Assembly: GCA_038248655.1 (NCBI GenBank) | Contig: JBBRXG010000001.1 | Coordinates: 1 to 64,000 of the forward strand | Length of the DNA stretch: 64,000 nucleotides | DNA from: DATBLE01 sp038248655 | GTDB taxonomy: Bacteria > Actinomycetota > Thermoleophilia > Gaiellales > Gaiellaceae | Direction: 5' to 3' | Program-made: the position numbers and the translations under genes | Shown: piece by piece, positions 49,886-59,532 of the stretch | Layout: the number at the start of each line of letters is the position of its first letter | Numbering within the stretch: position 1 is the first letter of the stretch | The notes under the pieces: model-generated | Databases searched by the model: none | What the model was told of the DNA's origin: nothing | Seen by the model: only the letters and a program-made list of their open reading frames with translations

Positions 49886-51487
49886 TCAGCCTTCGGATCG
49901 TCGTGATCGCCCGACCTGCTTTTCGGATCGTCGTGATCGCCCGACCGGCTCCGTCGACCTGGGCAACGCTGTCGGGCGTGACCTCGACCTCCGGCCGTCT
50001 CTCGTGCTGGGCGTCTCTTCCTCTGTTGCAGCCTCTGCAGCGGGCTCGCTCGAGTAGGGAAGGTAGCCGTAGTCACGCCGACCACGGACGCCGATGACGA
50101 CCACCCCCACGATCGGGATGTCGAGTCGTGCCGCGATCGAGCGCAACTCCCGCGCCTCGTCTCGCGTGGCGTTCTGCAGACGGACCACGACGATGACGCC
50201 GTCGACGTGCTTGGCCAGCTCGATCGAGTCAGCGACCAGCAGCATGGGCGGTGAGTCCACGATCACAGCGTCGAAGTCTTCAGCGAGGTCGGCAATCACC
50301 CGCTGCATCTGCTCGCTTCCGACGAGCTCGGAGGGGTTGGGAGGCAGGGGGCCGCTCGGAAGCACGCTGATCGTTCCCGGCTTGCTACCCGACATGCCCG
50401 CAGGAGGCAAGCCGACCCGCTCGACCACAGCCGAGACCTCCGCCTCGCCAACCAGGACTGTCGTCAGGCCGCGATTGAAGGCTGGAATGCCGAACATGTG
50501 GCCGAGCTGAGGGCGGCGGAGGTCGGCCTCGACCAGCACGACCGAGCTGCCCGAGTGGGAGAGCACCGTTGCGAGGTTGCCGCAGACCGTCGTCTTGCCC
50601 TGACCGGCAGCGGGACTGGTGACGAGTACCGTCCGCAGACGCCGCGCCACGCCGAGGTACTGCAGGTTCGCACGAAGCGCCCTGAACGCCTCCGCGTAGT
50701 CGCTGCTCCCGTTCCAGATCACGCGTGGCCGATCGCCGGTCGCCTTCGGGTAATCGGGTATCTGGCCGATGACAGGGACACCGAAGGCATGCTCGATCTC
50801 GTCCGTGTCGCGCAACGTCCGATCGAATTGTTCACGCAGGAAGGCGGCGAGCAACCCGAGGACCAGGCCGAGGATGCCGGCGATGAGCAGATTCAGCTTA
50901 GGCCGCGGCTGAACCTTCCCCGGAATCACGTGGGCTGGATCCCAGACGGTTGCTGTGAGGGGCGCCGTGAGCGGGGCGGTCGACTGGGGATTCACGGTGC
51001 CGAAGCGTTCCTTGACGAGCTGCGAGAAGGCAATCCCGATCTGCTGTGCGATCCCCTTGGCGACCGCGGGCGAAGACTGCACGACCGACACCTTCAGGGC
51101 CGCACTTTCAGGGCTGAACGAAACCGAGATGTCTCCGAGCAGACCCTGTGGAGTCGTCTTCAAGTCGAGCGTCTGAATCACGTCCTGGGCGACCACCGTG
51201 CTCGTGATCAGCTCTTTCATCGTTGCCGAGAACGGCTGGATCGCCCCGGCGTTCTGCGGCTGAACGAGACCGCCCGCTTGACCGACGACGATGGTGGTCT
51301 CGGCTCTGTACTCGTCGGGCTGTCGCAGAGTGAAGATGGTGGCTCCGCACAGAGCGAGCGCCACGACGCCGACCACGGTCCACTTTCTGCGTCGCAGGAC
51401 ATCCAGGTAATGGCGGATGCCGATCCCGGACTCTTCCTGCTCGATCGGCTCAGGCATGGCCAGGCGGGTCATGGAAGGCGAGGCCAT
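49886..51487 (-). CDS. Wzc-like chain-length regulator and tyrosine autokinase
   Basis: A 533-residue Wzz/BY-kinase fusion. One N-terminal helix (WTVVGVVALALCGATIFTLR), a second before the kinase (LLIAGILGLVLGLLAAFLRE). Walker A is TSPAAGQGKTTVCGNLATVL, Walker A' VVLVEADLRRPQLG, Walker B FDAVIVDSPPMLL. C-terminal tyrosines (RRDYGYLPYSSEP) could be phosphorylated. The last part is a 10-residue repeated element (VGRSRRSE) encoded by tandem 30-bp units. It parallels the kinase at 20420. Confidence 0.88.
   Translation of the reverse strand: MASPSMTRLAMPEPIEQEESGIGIRHYLDVLRRRKWTVVGVVALALCGATIFTLRQPDEYRAETTIVVGQAGGLVQPQNAGAIQPFSATMKELITSTVVAQDVIQTLDLKTTPQGLLGDISVSFSPESAALKVSVVQSSPAVAKGIAQQIGIAFSQLVKERFGTVNPQSTAPLTAPLTATVWDPAHVIPGKVQPRPKLNLLIAGILGLVLGLLAAFLREQFDRTLRDTDEIEHAFGVPVIGQIPDYPKATGDRPRVIWNGSSDYAEAFRALRANLQYLGVARRLRTVLVTSPAAGQGKTTVCGNLATVLSHSGSSVVLVEADLRRPQLGHMFGIPAFNRGLTTVLVGEAEVSAVVERVGLPPAGMSGSKPGTISVLPSGPLPPNPSELVGSEQMQRVIADLAEDFDAVIVDSPPMLLVADSIELAKHVDGVIVVVRLQNATRDEARELRSIAARLDIPIVGVVVIGVRGRRDYGYLPYSSEPAAEAATEEETPSTRDGRRSRSRPTALPRSTEPVGRSRRSEKQVGRSRRSEG
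49892..49946. repeat. tandem 30-bp repeat in the Wzc-like gene
   Basis: A 25-nt block starting TTCGGATCGTCGTGATCGCC occurs at 49892-49916 and 49922-49946, identical in all 25 positions. The 30-bp period equals ten codons, so it duplicates the VGRSRRSE peptide near the C terminus without shifting frame. Confidence 0.85.
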
Positions 51488-51563
51488 CGTGAGGTGTTAT
51501 CGGCATATCCGGCATGAGTTTTAGCGGTCACTGCGACTCCGCGCCGACGCCTCGGAGTGGAGC

Positions 51564-52361
51564 TCACCGGCTCGCCCGGGGCTGCGTCAGGCGGAGCACG
51601 ACGAACCACGCGTGCCGCTGGAGCGGTGCAAACGCGAGCAGGCGGCGGTCGAGCCTGTCCAGGCCCCGGAGCACGGGGGAGAACAGCCTCGTGTTCCGGA
51701 GGGGGGTGGCCGCGATTGCGAGCAGGTGGAAATACCGAGCTTCGACGGCGCCGAAGTAGCGCTTGGCGAGCGCGACGTCCGGAGCGCGCAGCGGGTGCTC
51801 GTCCTCGGTCCGCTGGCTCGGCGTGAAGCGACGATAGAGGTTGATGAACGGATTGTGCCCGAGCGGCTCACTGAAGACGGCGGTCCCGTCGGGCCGGAGC
51901 GTTCGAGCGATCTCTGCGTAGGAACGTTCGAGGTCGAGGTGATGGAGGATGCCGTTGCCGCAGATCAGGTCGAATTCGTCGTCGCCGAAGTCCAGCGCCT
52001 CGGCGTTCATCACCCGGTAGTCGAGTGGAATCAACGGAAACCGCTGCGTGGCACGCTCGCGAGCAGCCTCGACGCTCGCCTCGGACAGGTCGATCCCCAC
52101 CGAGCGGTACCCCGCCTCGGCGAGCGCCTGCGACGAATACGCCCCCGCGCCGCTGCCGTACTCGAGGATCTGGCACCGACCGAGGTCCGAGGCGCGAGCG
52201 GCCACGTCGACGATCAGACGCCGGTAGAGGTCCCAGCTAGTCTGCGCGATCGCGTAGAAACGACCTGCGGAACGATCGACATCCTCCTCGACGAGGGCGT
52301 CGTGAAACCGCCGCTCGCTCTCGTAGCGGCTCTCGACAGAGTGCTTGCTGGTTGAACTCAT
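51564..52361 (-). CDS. class I SAM-dependent methyltransferase
   Basis: A 265-residue methyltransferase. QILEYGSGAGAYSSQALAEA is motif I, SVGIDLSEASVEAARERA the ribose-binding motif, and FDLICGNGILHHLDLERSYA motif IV typical of ubiE-like (Methyltransf_11) enzymes. Substrate unknown; likely a sugar or lipid of the cluster. ATG start at 52361. Confidence 0.82.
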   Translation of the reverse strand: MSSTSKHSVESRYESERRFHDALVEEDVDRSAGRFYAIAQTSWDLYRRLIVDVAARASDLGRCQILEYGSGAGAYSSQALAEAGYRSVGIDLSEASVEAARERATQRFPLIPLDYRVMNAEALDFGDDEFDLICGNGILHHLDLERSYAEIARTLRPDGTAVFSEPLGHNPFINLYRRFTPSQRTEDEHPLRAPDVALAKRYFGAVEARYFHLLAIAATPLRNTRLFSPVLRGLDRLDRRLLAFAPLQRHAWFVVLRLTQPRASR

Positions 52362-52435
52362 CTACCCGAGCCGCCCCTCGTAGTAGATCCGCGTTCTTCG
52401 GGGGTGTCAAGCGCACCCGGCGCACCCCGGACGGT

Positions 52436-53698
52436 CTAACAGGGCGCCGCGACGACCCGGAACCTGCTCCAGGGGAACCCGACGATCTGTGCGGCCCCGC
52501 CGTCGGGCATTCCCGCGAGCTTCCAGGCGTCGTATCCGCGAGACGCCGGGTTCTCGGCGAAGATCGCGAGCGTTCCGCCCTGGTCGCGCAGGTACATGCC
52601 GTACTTCTGCATCGCGCGAGCGAGCGTCTTCTCCCAGGCGGGGATCGAAAGCTTCGCCACGTTGACGGCCGGAACGAGTTGCAGGCGCATACCCTCACGC
52701 AGCGCGTTGGGGTCGCGCGTCGAGCCGTCGTGATGCGTCGCAGGACAGACGTGCCCGAGACTGCTCACCCCAGGCATCGTGAAGACGAGCGCGTGGTCGA
52801 TGTGACCTTGGGCGATCTCCTCCGGTCGGACGACACCGGCGAGCAGGGGGAAGTTCGCCGCGTCGGCGCTCGCGTGTCCTGCCGGGATGGTTGCATTGCC
52901 TCTACGCATCGAGAGGGCGGCGCCGGCGGTTGCCTGCCAACCAATCGTGGATCTCATCGCCTGGAACATGTCCCACTCACGTCCGCGTGAGGGGTCGTAC
53001 ACCACCAGATGACCGTCCTCCTCCGGGTCTGGCGCGGCAGTGACCGGGATGGCGATCGGGCCGAACGCACCGAGGGTGCAGTGTCGGTAGCGGCTGCACG
53101 GGACGTCGAAGAGCTGGTTGCCGGGCTGCGCCTCGGCAACGGCGACCCCCCAGGCTCGAAGCGTCATGTTCGGGTGCCAAGCGTTAGCGACGAAGTACGA
53201 GATCAGAGCCCGCGACTGGTGAACAGCGGGTGTCTTCCCGATCGGCGTATTCCATGCGCTCGAGCGGGCATACGGGCGCGGAAAGCCCAGTCGTGGCAAG
53301 GACGGCGTCGTTGCTGACGCAGCGACGGTGTCGAGCTGAACTCCCGCAGGGGAAACAGCCGTGACCGTGTAGGAGTTGGTCGTTCCGGGCCAGAGTTGCG
53401 AATCCGTGAACCTGGTCGACGTCGTCGACGCGATCAGCAGCTGCCCACGGTAGACGTTGTAGGTCTGCGCCCCGTCGGGACTCCACGACAGCGCGACATG
53501 CGCAAAGTCCGTGGGGGTCACCATCAGGTCCAATGACCGGCCCGCTTCCGACCCGGCCGCCGCGGCGCACGGCAGGCCGACGAGGGCGACCGTGGCGATC
53601 AGCGTCTGGGCCAACCGGCGCCTTCCGCCGACCCACGCCAGACGCGACACGATTCGTCGACCGTTTCGGTCCGGTTGACGATCCCGGATCTTCTTCAC
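52436..53698 (-). CDS. secreted protein with fibronectin type III-like domain
   Basis: A 420-residue exported protein. Arg-rich N terminus, then a hydrophobic signal (RLAQTLIATVALVGLPCAAA). Residues about 55-130 are an FnIII-like sandwich (FAHVALSWSPDGAQTYNVYR, ... NSYTVTAVSPAGVQL). The remaining 280 residues contain WHPNMTLRAWGVAVAEAQPG, HLVVYDPSRGREWDMFQA and IDHALVFTMPG; the family is uncharacterised. It is isolated between polysaccharide genes and might bind or process the extracellular glycan. GTG start with GGAGAG. Confidence 0.7.
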   Translation of the reverse strand: MKKIRDRQPDRNGRRIVSRLAWVGGRRRLAQTLIATVALVGLPCAAAAGSEAGRSLDLMVTPTDFAHVALSWSPDGAQTYNVYRGQLLIASTTSTRFTDSQLWPGTTNSYTVTAVSPAGVQLDTVAASATTPSLPRLGFPRPYARSSAWNTPIGKTPAVHQSRALISYFVANAWHPNMTLRAWGVAVAEAQPGNQLFDVPCSRYRHCTLGAFGPIAIPVTAAPDPEEDGHLVVYDPSRGREWDMFQAMRSTIGWQATAGAALSMRRGNATIPAGHASADAANFPLLAGVVRPEEIAQGHIDHALVFTMPGVSSLGHVCPATHHDGSTRDPNALREGMRLQLVPAVNVAKLSIPAWEKTLARAMQKYGMYLRDQGGTLAIFAENPASRGYDAWKLAGMPDGGAAQIVGFPWSRFRVVAAPC

Positions 53699-53788
53699 CT
53701 CTCCACCGCCTCGCCGGCGCGGGCCGCAGCTCGTCCTTCGATCGCGACGGAGCGTATCAGCACGCCGAAACGCGTGAACCGGCAGCGG

Positions 53789-54976
53789 TCAGTCCGGGCG
53801 GCCTCTCCGATCCCGGCCGCTGACTTCCTCGCCGCGCCGACCAGGTTGCCAGCGCGCGAAGCTTTTGCCGCTCAGGAGATGCCAGACGGCCACGACCGAG
53901 GCCGCATTGACGAGACAGAAGAAGGCGGGCAGTGCCAGGAGCTTCCGGCGACTCCACGGCCGACGGGCGAAGGCGATCCCGACGAGGCCCAGACCGTAGA
54001 AGGCAGCCTGTCCTGCCGCAGCTGTCCTGTACATCTTGCCTCGCCGGAACAGCAGCGCGCTCGAGACCGCCAGGACGGCGAGCGGAAAGGCCGCGAGCCT
54101 CGGTACGACCTTGTGGGAAACGAGCTGGACTGAGAAGAAGCCGTGTCGACGCGGATCGAGCAGCCGCGGCTGGACGGCAACGCATCGCAGCCCCCTCACC
54201 ATCACGCGAACCCGGCGAGCGAACGTCTCTGCGACCGACGCCGTGACGTCCTCGTACGCGACCGCCCCGGGCGCGAACACGAGTCGGTATCCCCTGGCGA
54301 TGACCCCCAACGAGATGAAGAAGTCGTCGTTGACGTCGTCTCGGATCTCGTCCACGAGCGCGCTCCGGACCGCGTAGATCGCGCCGGTCGCGCCGGTCAC
54401 GCTCCCGGATTTGCTCTGCGCGACCTTGAGCAGGCGGTCGAGGTCCCAGTAGCCCCGCTCGCCGAGCGTGCTCGAGTCCCCACCGGCGGATCGACTGTAG
54501 ACCTGGTTGCCGGCGACACCTCCGACCTCCGGGTCGGCGAACGGGCGCACGAGGACCCGAATCGCATTGGGGTCGAACATGCTGTTCGCATCCGAGAACA
54601 CGATCACCTCGCCCGTCGCCTTCGCGAGAGCCTGCTTCAGCGCCGCTGCCTTGCCGACCCGGGGGAGATCGAGGACGTGCACGCGGTTTCCACCAGCCTC
54701 TCGCGCGAGACGTGGGGTGCCGTCATCCGAGCCGTCGGAGGCGATGACGATCTCGAGGCGATCCGCGGGGTAGTCGACCGCGGCGAGATTCGTGACCTTG
54801 TCCTGGATCACTCGGGCTTCGTTGTGTGCGGCGATCACGACGGTCACCGAGGGTTCGATGTCCGCCTCGTGGTACGGGCGGGGTCGGAGAGCTGCTCGAA
54901 GGAGCACGAGGGCCGGGAAGCCGAGGTACGCATACGCAAGCGTGATCCCCGACGCCCAGAAGAGCTTCCGTTTCAC
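53789..54976 (-). CDS. family 2 glycosyltransferase with membrane-anchored C terminus
   Basis: A 395-residue processive-type GT2. VTVVIAAHNEARVIQDKVTN, VIASDGSDDGTPRLARE and VIVFSDANSMFDPNAIRVLV hold the D residues of a GT-A core; a later stretch DDFFISLGVIARGYRLVFAP has the ED-type motif. C-terminal hydrophobic segments (LAAFPLAVLAVSSALLF, LLALPAFFCLVNAASVVAVW) suggest membrane anchoring. GTG overlaps the stop of the upstream GT4 (GTGA). Confidence 0.85.
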   Translation of the reverse strand: MKRKLFWASGITLAYAYLGFPALVLLRAALRPRPYHEADIEPSVTVVIAAHNEARVIQDKVTNLAAVDYPADRLEIVIASDGSDDGTPRLAREAGGNRVHVLDLPRVGKAAALKQALAKATGEVIVFSDANSMFDPNAIRVLVRPFADPEVGGVAGNQVYSRSAGGDSSTLGERGYWDLDRLLKVAQSKSGSVTGATGAIYAVRSALVDEIRDDVNDDFFISLGVIARGYRLVFAPGAVAYEDVTASVAETFARRVRVMVRGLRCVAVQPRLLDPRRHGFFSVQLVSHKVVPRLAAFPLAVLAVSSALLFRRGKMYRTAAAGQAAFYGLGLVGIAFARRPWSRRKLLALPAFFCLVNAASVVAVWHLLSGKSFARWQPGRRGEEVSGRDRRGRPD

Positions 54977-56274
54977 GCTGACTGCTCCGCGAACATTCCC
55001 GCCAGAACACAGACGTTGCGCCGAAGGTCGTACTCGCGCAAGATCGTTTGCCGGGCAGCTCGCCCGAGCCGGATCCGCAACGCCCGATCCTGGCTCAGCC
55101 GGCGCAAGGCGGCCGCAAGAGCAGTGGGGTCACCCGGCGGAACGAGGAGGCCGTTCTGCTCGTGCCGGACCAGTTCGGGGATACCCGATAAATCGCTTGC
55201 CACGACGGGAAGCGCCGTCGACATCGCCTCCATGAGCACGACTGGGATCCCCTCGCGGGATCCCGTCTTGGTGGGCACGCTCGGCGCAACCAGCACATCC
55301 GCCGCGAGAAGGCGCTCGACAACCTCGGCGCGGGTGCGGCGCCCCTCCATCACGACGGACCCGCCGAGCCCGAGCGATGACGCGACCCGTTGCACGTCGT
55401 GCCGAGTCGGACCGTCTCCCACGAACCGGCATCGGAACTCGATCCCCTCGTCGGCGAGCAGGCGGCAGGCCTCCAGAAGGTAGCGATGTCCCTTGACTTC
55501 CTCGAAACGACCGACGCACAACATCGAAAAAGCCCTCCTGCTCGCGGGCTCCCGATCGTCCGGTCGAAATACACAGGGATCGACGCCGCAACGGACGACG
55601 ACGACCTTGTCGGAATATCGAGCTCCGCATTCGCGAAGGATCAGACGGCGGTTGTAGTCGGAGATCGTCACGACCCGCCGGGCGTCCGCCACCTTCGCGC
55701 GGAGCATGTGCTGATCTCGGTGGAGATCGGTGCCGTGCGCCGTGAACGTGAAGGGAATGCCGGTGAGCCGGTGGATCACAAACCCTGCAGCGGCAGGGTG
55801 GCTCGCGAAGTGGCAGTGCACGTGCTGCACGCCGAGAGCCTCCATGCATCGCGCCATATGGACGACCTTCGGGAAGATCGCAAGCCCCCCGAAGAAGTAG
55901 TTGCGGCTACCGAGCGTCCCGCGCATCAGCCGACCCAGCGCGGCGAAGTACGCGCGAGGCCGACGCAACGCGAAGTGAAGCTGGCTGCGCACGATCGCCC
56001 CCGACAGAAAGGGCTCGTAGTGGGCGCGCTCGACAAGCCGCCGAGCCTCCGGGTGGCTGATCGGCTCGGCCTCGCGCAGCAGCGGGAAGAGCTCGACGCG
56101 GCAGCCGAGCTGCTCGACGGCGAGCATCTCGTACAGCACGAAGGTCTCGCTCAGCTTCGGAAACCGCGACATGACATAGGCGACCGTCCTGGCTGACCGC
56201 CTCTCGGTGGAGAGGCCGTCACCGACCACGACGGCCGACTCCGTGGGCGGCTGGTCTCCGAGAACCGAGGTCAC
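54973..56274 (-). CDS. family 4 glycosyltransferase
   Basis: About 433 residues, GT-B fold. The conserved start is TVAYVMSRFPKLSETFVLYE, typical of WcaL-like transferases; FTFTAHGTDLHRDQHMLRAK binds the acceptor; RFEEVKGHRYLLEACRLLAD and EGIPVVLMEAMSTALPVVAS are donor-domain motifs. The start is uncertain; GTG at 56274 is used because upstream DNA is taken by the divergent GT2. Confidence 0.82.
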   Translation of the reverse strand: MTSVLGDQPPTESAVVVGDGLSTERRSARTVAYVMSRFPKLSETFVLYEMLAVEQLGCRVELFPLLREAEPISHPEARRLVERAHYEPFLSGAIVRSQLHFALRRPRAYFAALGRLMRGTLGSRNYFFGGLAIFPKVVHMARCMEALGVQHVHCHFASHPAAAGFVIHRLTGIPFTFTAHGTDLHRDQHMLRAKVADARRVVTISDYNRRLILRECGARYSDKVVVVRCGVDPCVFRPDDREPASRRAFSMLCVGRFEEVKGHRYLLEACRLLADEGIEFRCRFVGDGPTRHDVQRVASSLGLGGSVVMEGRRTRAEVVERLLAADVLVAPSVPTKTGSREGIPVVLMEAMSTALPVVASDLSGIPELVRHEQNGLLVPPGDPTALAAALRRLSQDRALRIRLGRAARQTILREYDLRRNVCVLAGMFAEQSA

Positions 56275-56455
56275 GAGACAATTATCGGCACCGGTACACG
56301 AAACTTGCGCGCGACACCTGCGGCGGCAGAGATCGATGACCGCACGCCCAGTTTCGGGTGCATTTGGATCGATCGGGTCGACACCTACAATGCAACCCGT
56401 GGCCCGAGCAGCCCCCAGTGGTGGAAGCCGACCTACTCTCGCGCACGGTTCGAGC

Positions 56456-57454
56456 GTGAGCGCACTGAGGTTCTCGGTCGTCATTCCATACTTTCGGGCC
56501 GCTCCCGCGATCTCCGAGGCCGTTCGGTCTGCGCTCGATCAGACCAGGCCACCGGACGAGATCGTGATCTGCGACGACGGATCCCCGGACGATCTCACTG
56601 CTGCTCTCGGCTCTCTCCGCGATCAGGTGACGATCATCAGGAAGGCCAACGGTGGCTTCGCTTCGGCGATGAACGGCTCTATCGATGCAGCTGCCGGAGA
56701 CTTCGTCGTTCAGCTCGACGCCGACGACGCCTTTTGGCCCCGTCGTCTCGAGGCGATCGAGGCGCTGATCTCGGAGCGCCCTGATCTCGACATCGTAGCG
56801 ACGGACGCGTCCATCGAATACGGCGGGCAAGCCATCAGCACCTTCTCCGCTTCCCTTCCCTTTCAGGACCACCGACAACGAACCGGAATCATCGAGAGAT
56901 GCTTCTTCGCTTGGCCGGCGATTCGCCGTTCCCGCCTGCTCGCGATGGGCGGATACGACAGCGACTTCAAGCACATCGCCGACTGGGAGTGTCACTGCAG
57001 GCTGATCCTCGCCGGGGCGGTTGCGGGGTTCGTCGACGAGGAGCTGTACCGCTACCGAATCGAGAGGGAAGGACTGCTCTCGAATCGAGTGGCCGCCGGC
57101 CGCGAGCGGATGGAGATGCTGCGCAAGGCACTCGAAGGCGGGCGGCTGAGTCCGGACGAGCGGGTGCGGGCGGAGGCCGCCGTCAAGGCGCAGATCAACG
57201 AACTCGTCCGCCTGGAAGCGCACGCTGCCGTGATCGAACGGCGCTCGGATGCTCGCCGCCGCTCGCTCGCGGTGCTCGTCACCCCGGGATACGGCCCCAA
57301 CGGGAGGGCCAAGGCAGCCCTCGCGCTTGTGTCGCCACCCATGGCCCGCCATCTCGCCTCGCGGCGCGCGTGCCGCGATCCGGGAGCAGAAGCCCTGGCG
57401 CGGCGAGGATTCCGTCGTTCGACGGGTCGGGCTTCCAGTCGCTCCAGCCGCTGA
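56456..57454 (+). CDS. family 2 glycosyltransferase (first of a tandem pair)
   Basis: A 332-residue GT-A enzyme. FSVVIPYFRAAPAISEAVRS, DEIVICDDGSPDDL and FVVQLDADDAFWPRRLEAIE contain the conserved metal-binding Asp residues. The next gene is clearly a paralogue (PYFR.., RPPDEIVICDDGSPDDL, WPAIRRS, ALARRGFR). GTG start. The C-terminal third is basic and repetitive. Divergent from the GT4 at 54973. Confidence 0.83.
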   Translation: MSALRFSVVIPYFRAAPAISEAVRSALDQTRPPDEIVICDDGSPDDLTAALGSLRDQVTIIRKANGGFASAMNGSIDAAAGDFVVQLDADDAFWPRRLEAIEALISERPDLDIVATDASIEYGGQAISTFSASLPFQDHRQRTGIIERCFFAWPAIRRSRLLAMGGYDSDFKHIADWECHCRLILAGAVAGFVDEELYRYRIEREGLLSNRVAAGRERMEMLRKALEGGRLSPDERVRAEAAVKAQINELVRLEAHAAVIERRSDARRRSLAVLVTPGYGPNGRAKAALALVSPPMARHLASRRACRDPGAEALARRGFRRSTGRASSRSSR

Positions 57455-57614
57455 CCTGCAAGGCAGCGGTTCGTGGATGGCGGGCGGCACGCCCCAATGA
57501 CCTGTTTGCCGTGCCTGTAGACAGACCCAGGCGGCGCCTCCACACTGCGAGCATGGCCGACGCAACCGGCTTTCACGGTAGGCGACCGCCGCCCACGGCC
57601 ACGGAAGGGGGGTC

Positions 57615-58622
57615 GTGAGCGGACCAAGCCTCTCGGTCGTCATCCCGTACTTCCGGGGCGCGGCGATGATCGGCAACGCTGTTCGGTCGGCGCTGGAACA
57701 GACGAGGCCACCGGACGAGATCGTGATCTGCGACGACGGATCCCCGGACGATCTCGAGGCGGCGCTCGGCCCTCTGCTCGACGAGGTGGAGATCGTCCGT
57801 AAGGCGAACGGGGGCATCGCGTCTGCGATGAACGCGGCGACGGCAGCCGCTCGTGGCGACTTCCTGATCCAACTCGATCAGGACGACGCCTTCCTGCCTG
57901 GACGGCTCGCGGCGATCGAGGCGGTGCTCGTCTCACGCCCAGACGTCGACGTCGTCGCCACGGACGCGTTCATCGAATCGTCCGGAAGGCCGATCCAGCG
58001 GCTCGCCAACGCGATCCCCTTCCAGGTCGCCGATGAGCGGCTCGGCATCCTCCGCCAGTGCTTCTTCCTGTGGCCGGCGATTCGTCGTTCGTTGCTCGAG
58101 GCCATCGGCGGCTACGACGAGACCTTCCCGGTCATGCAGGATTGGGAGTGCTTCATCAGGTTGATGCTCGCCGGGGCAGTCGCGGCCTACGTCGACGAAC
58201 CGCTCTACCGCTGGCGGCTGACACCTGATAGCTGGTCGTCCTCGGATCGCGTCGCGAACCAGCAGGCGCTCGTCCGGATGATGAGGAAGACCCTCGCACG
58301 CTCCGATCTCGACACGAACGAGCGCGCTCTCGCAGAGCGCATGCTGGTTGCGCACGAATCGAACCTCGCCAAGGAGCGTTCGCGCACCGCGGTGATGGGA
58401 CGGGGTCGGGGCGCCCGCAAGCAACTGGTCGAAGTCGCGACGCGTCCCAGGCTCAGGCCGTCGACGAGGGCCAAGATTCTCGCCGCAGCCCTCTCGCCTG
58501 GACTCGCGCGTGTCTTCATCGTCGGCCGGGCGGAGCGCGACCCGGAAGCCGAGGCGCTCGCGCGTCGTGGCTTCCGGTACGTCGGGCAACGCCGCGCCCG
58601 AGGCCGGACGGCCCCGGCATGA
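57615..58622 (+). CDS. family 2 glycosyltransferase (second of a tandem pair)
   Basis: A 335-residue GT-A enzyme paralogous to the preceding one. LSVVIPYFRGAAMIGNAVRS, DEIVICDDGSPDDLEAALGP, FLIQLDQDDAFLPGRLAAIE and GGYDETFPVMQDWECFIRLM match the previous gene along most of its length. GTG at 57615 follows GGAAGGGGGG. The stop overlaps the next ATG (ATGA). Confidence 0.85.
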   Translation: MSGPSLSVVIPYFRGAAMIGNAVRSALEQTRPPDEIVICDDGSPDDLEAALGPLLDEVEIVRKANGGIASAMNAATAAARGDFLIQLDQDDAFLPGRLAAIEAVLVSRPDVDVVATDAFIESSGRPIQRLANAIPFQVADERLGILRQCFFLWPAIRRSLLEAIGGYDETFPVMQDWECFIRLMLAGAVAAYVDEPLYRWRLTPDSWSSSDRVANQQALVRMMRKTLARSDLDTNERALAERMLVAHESNLAKERSRTAVMGRGRGARKQLVEVATRPRLRPSTRAKILAAALSPGLARVFIVGRAERDPEAEALARRGFRYVGQRRARGRTAPA

Positions 58623-59359
58623 AGACAGCCCTGCGCGCACCATTCAGGCGGCGGACGTACTCCCTTCTCGTCAACATGCTCCGGGCCGAGCCTGCGTTCT
58701 GGCGGCCGAGCTTCTGGTCGAGCATCGTGGTCGCCCGTGAGGCATTGCGCCGCGGAGCGATGCAGAAGATCGCTGAGTTGGCCCCGCTGCTGGCGCTGGT
58801 CGCCCGCCGAGCGCCGCGAACCGTGCTCGAGATCGGTACGGCCTCCGGGGGCACGCTCTACGCATGGTGTCGCGTCGCGGCACCGGACGCCACGATCGTC
58901 AGCGTCGACCTGCCCGGCGGGCCCTTCGGCGGTCGGTATGCGCAGGAGGGCGGGGTGCCGGCGGAGTTCGCTTGCGAGGAGCAGACCGTCCACCTGCTGC
59001 GACTCGACTCGCATGCGGCGACGACACGGGAACGAGTGCTCGACGTGCTCGGCGGTCGGCCGCTCGACTTCCTGATGATCGACGCCGACCACACCTACGA
59101 GGGCGTCAAGCAGGACTTCGAGATGTACGGCGAGCTCGTCCGGCCCGGCGGCCTGATCGCATTTCACGATGTCATTCCTGATCCGACGCTCCCCGCTCAC
59201 GAGGTCGGCGACGTCCATCTCTTCTGGAAGGAGATCAGAGACCGGTTCCCGCACCGAGAGCTGTTCGCACCTCGGGACGACCGCGGATGGGGCGGGCGTT
59301 GGGGAGGTATCGGATTGCTGTTCTGGCCGGACGCTCGAGGGTCGCGCATCTACGCGTAG
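58619..59359 (+). CDS. class I SAM methyltransferase (CmcI/cephalosporin hydroxylase-like)
   Basis: A 246-residue enzyme. TVLEIGTASGGTLYAWCRVA is motif I; IVSVDLPGGPFGGRYAQEGG and DFLMIDADHTYEGVKQDFEM (D-x-D-x-H metal-like motif) match CmcI-type O-methyltransferases of rhamnosyl/sugar modification. ATG overlaps the previous stop. Substrate probably a sugar hydroxyl in the second locus. Confidence 0.8.
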   Translation: MKTALRAPFRRRTYSLLVNMLRAEPAFWRPSFWSSIVVAREALRRGAMQKIAELAPLLALVARRAPRTVLEIGTASGGTLYAWCRVAAPDATIVSVDLPGGPFGGRYAQEGGVPAEFACEEQTVHLLRLDSHAATTRERVLDVLGGRPLDFLMIDADHTYEGVKQDFEMYGELVRPGGLIAFHDVIPDPTLPAHEVGDVHLFWKEIRDRFPHRELFAPRDDRGWGGRWGGIGLLFWPDARGSRIYA

Positions 59360-59532
59360 CCCGAGGGCCGCCGGCGACGCCCTTCTCGCTCCCTCGAAGA
59401 CGGCACCCCGATCCAGGGTCGAGGGCGTTCGGCCCCCCTCCCATGGATTGGAGCAATGGGGCGCGCTCGTCGGACCGCCGCACTTCTCCCCTTCTCTCGC
59501 GCTCGGCATTGCCGTCTCGCCCGCAGATGCAG

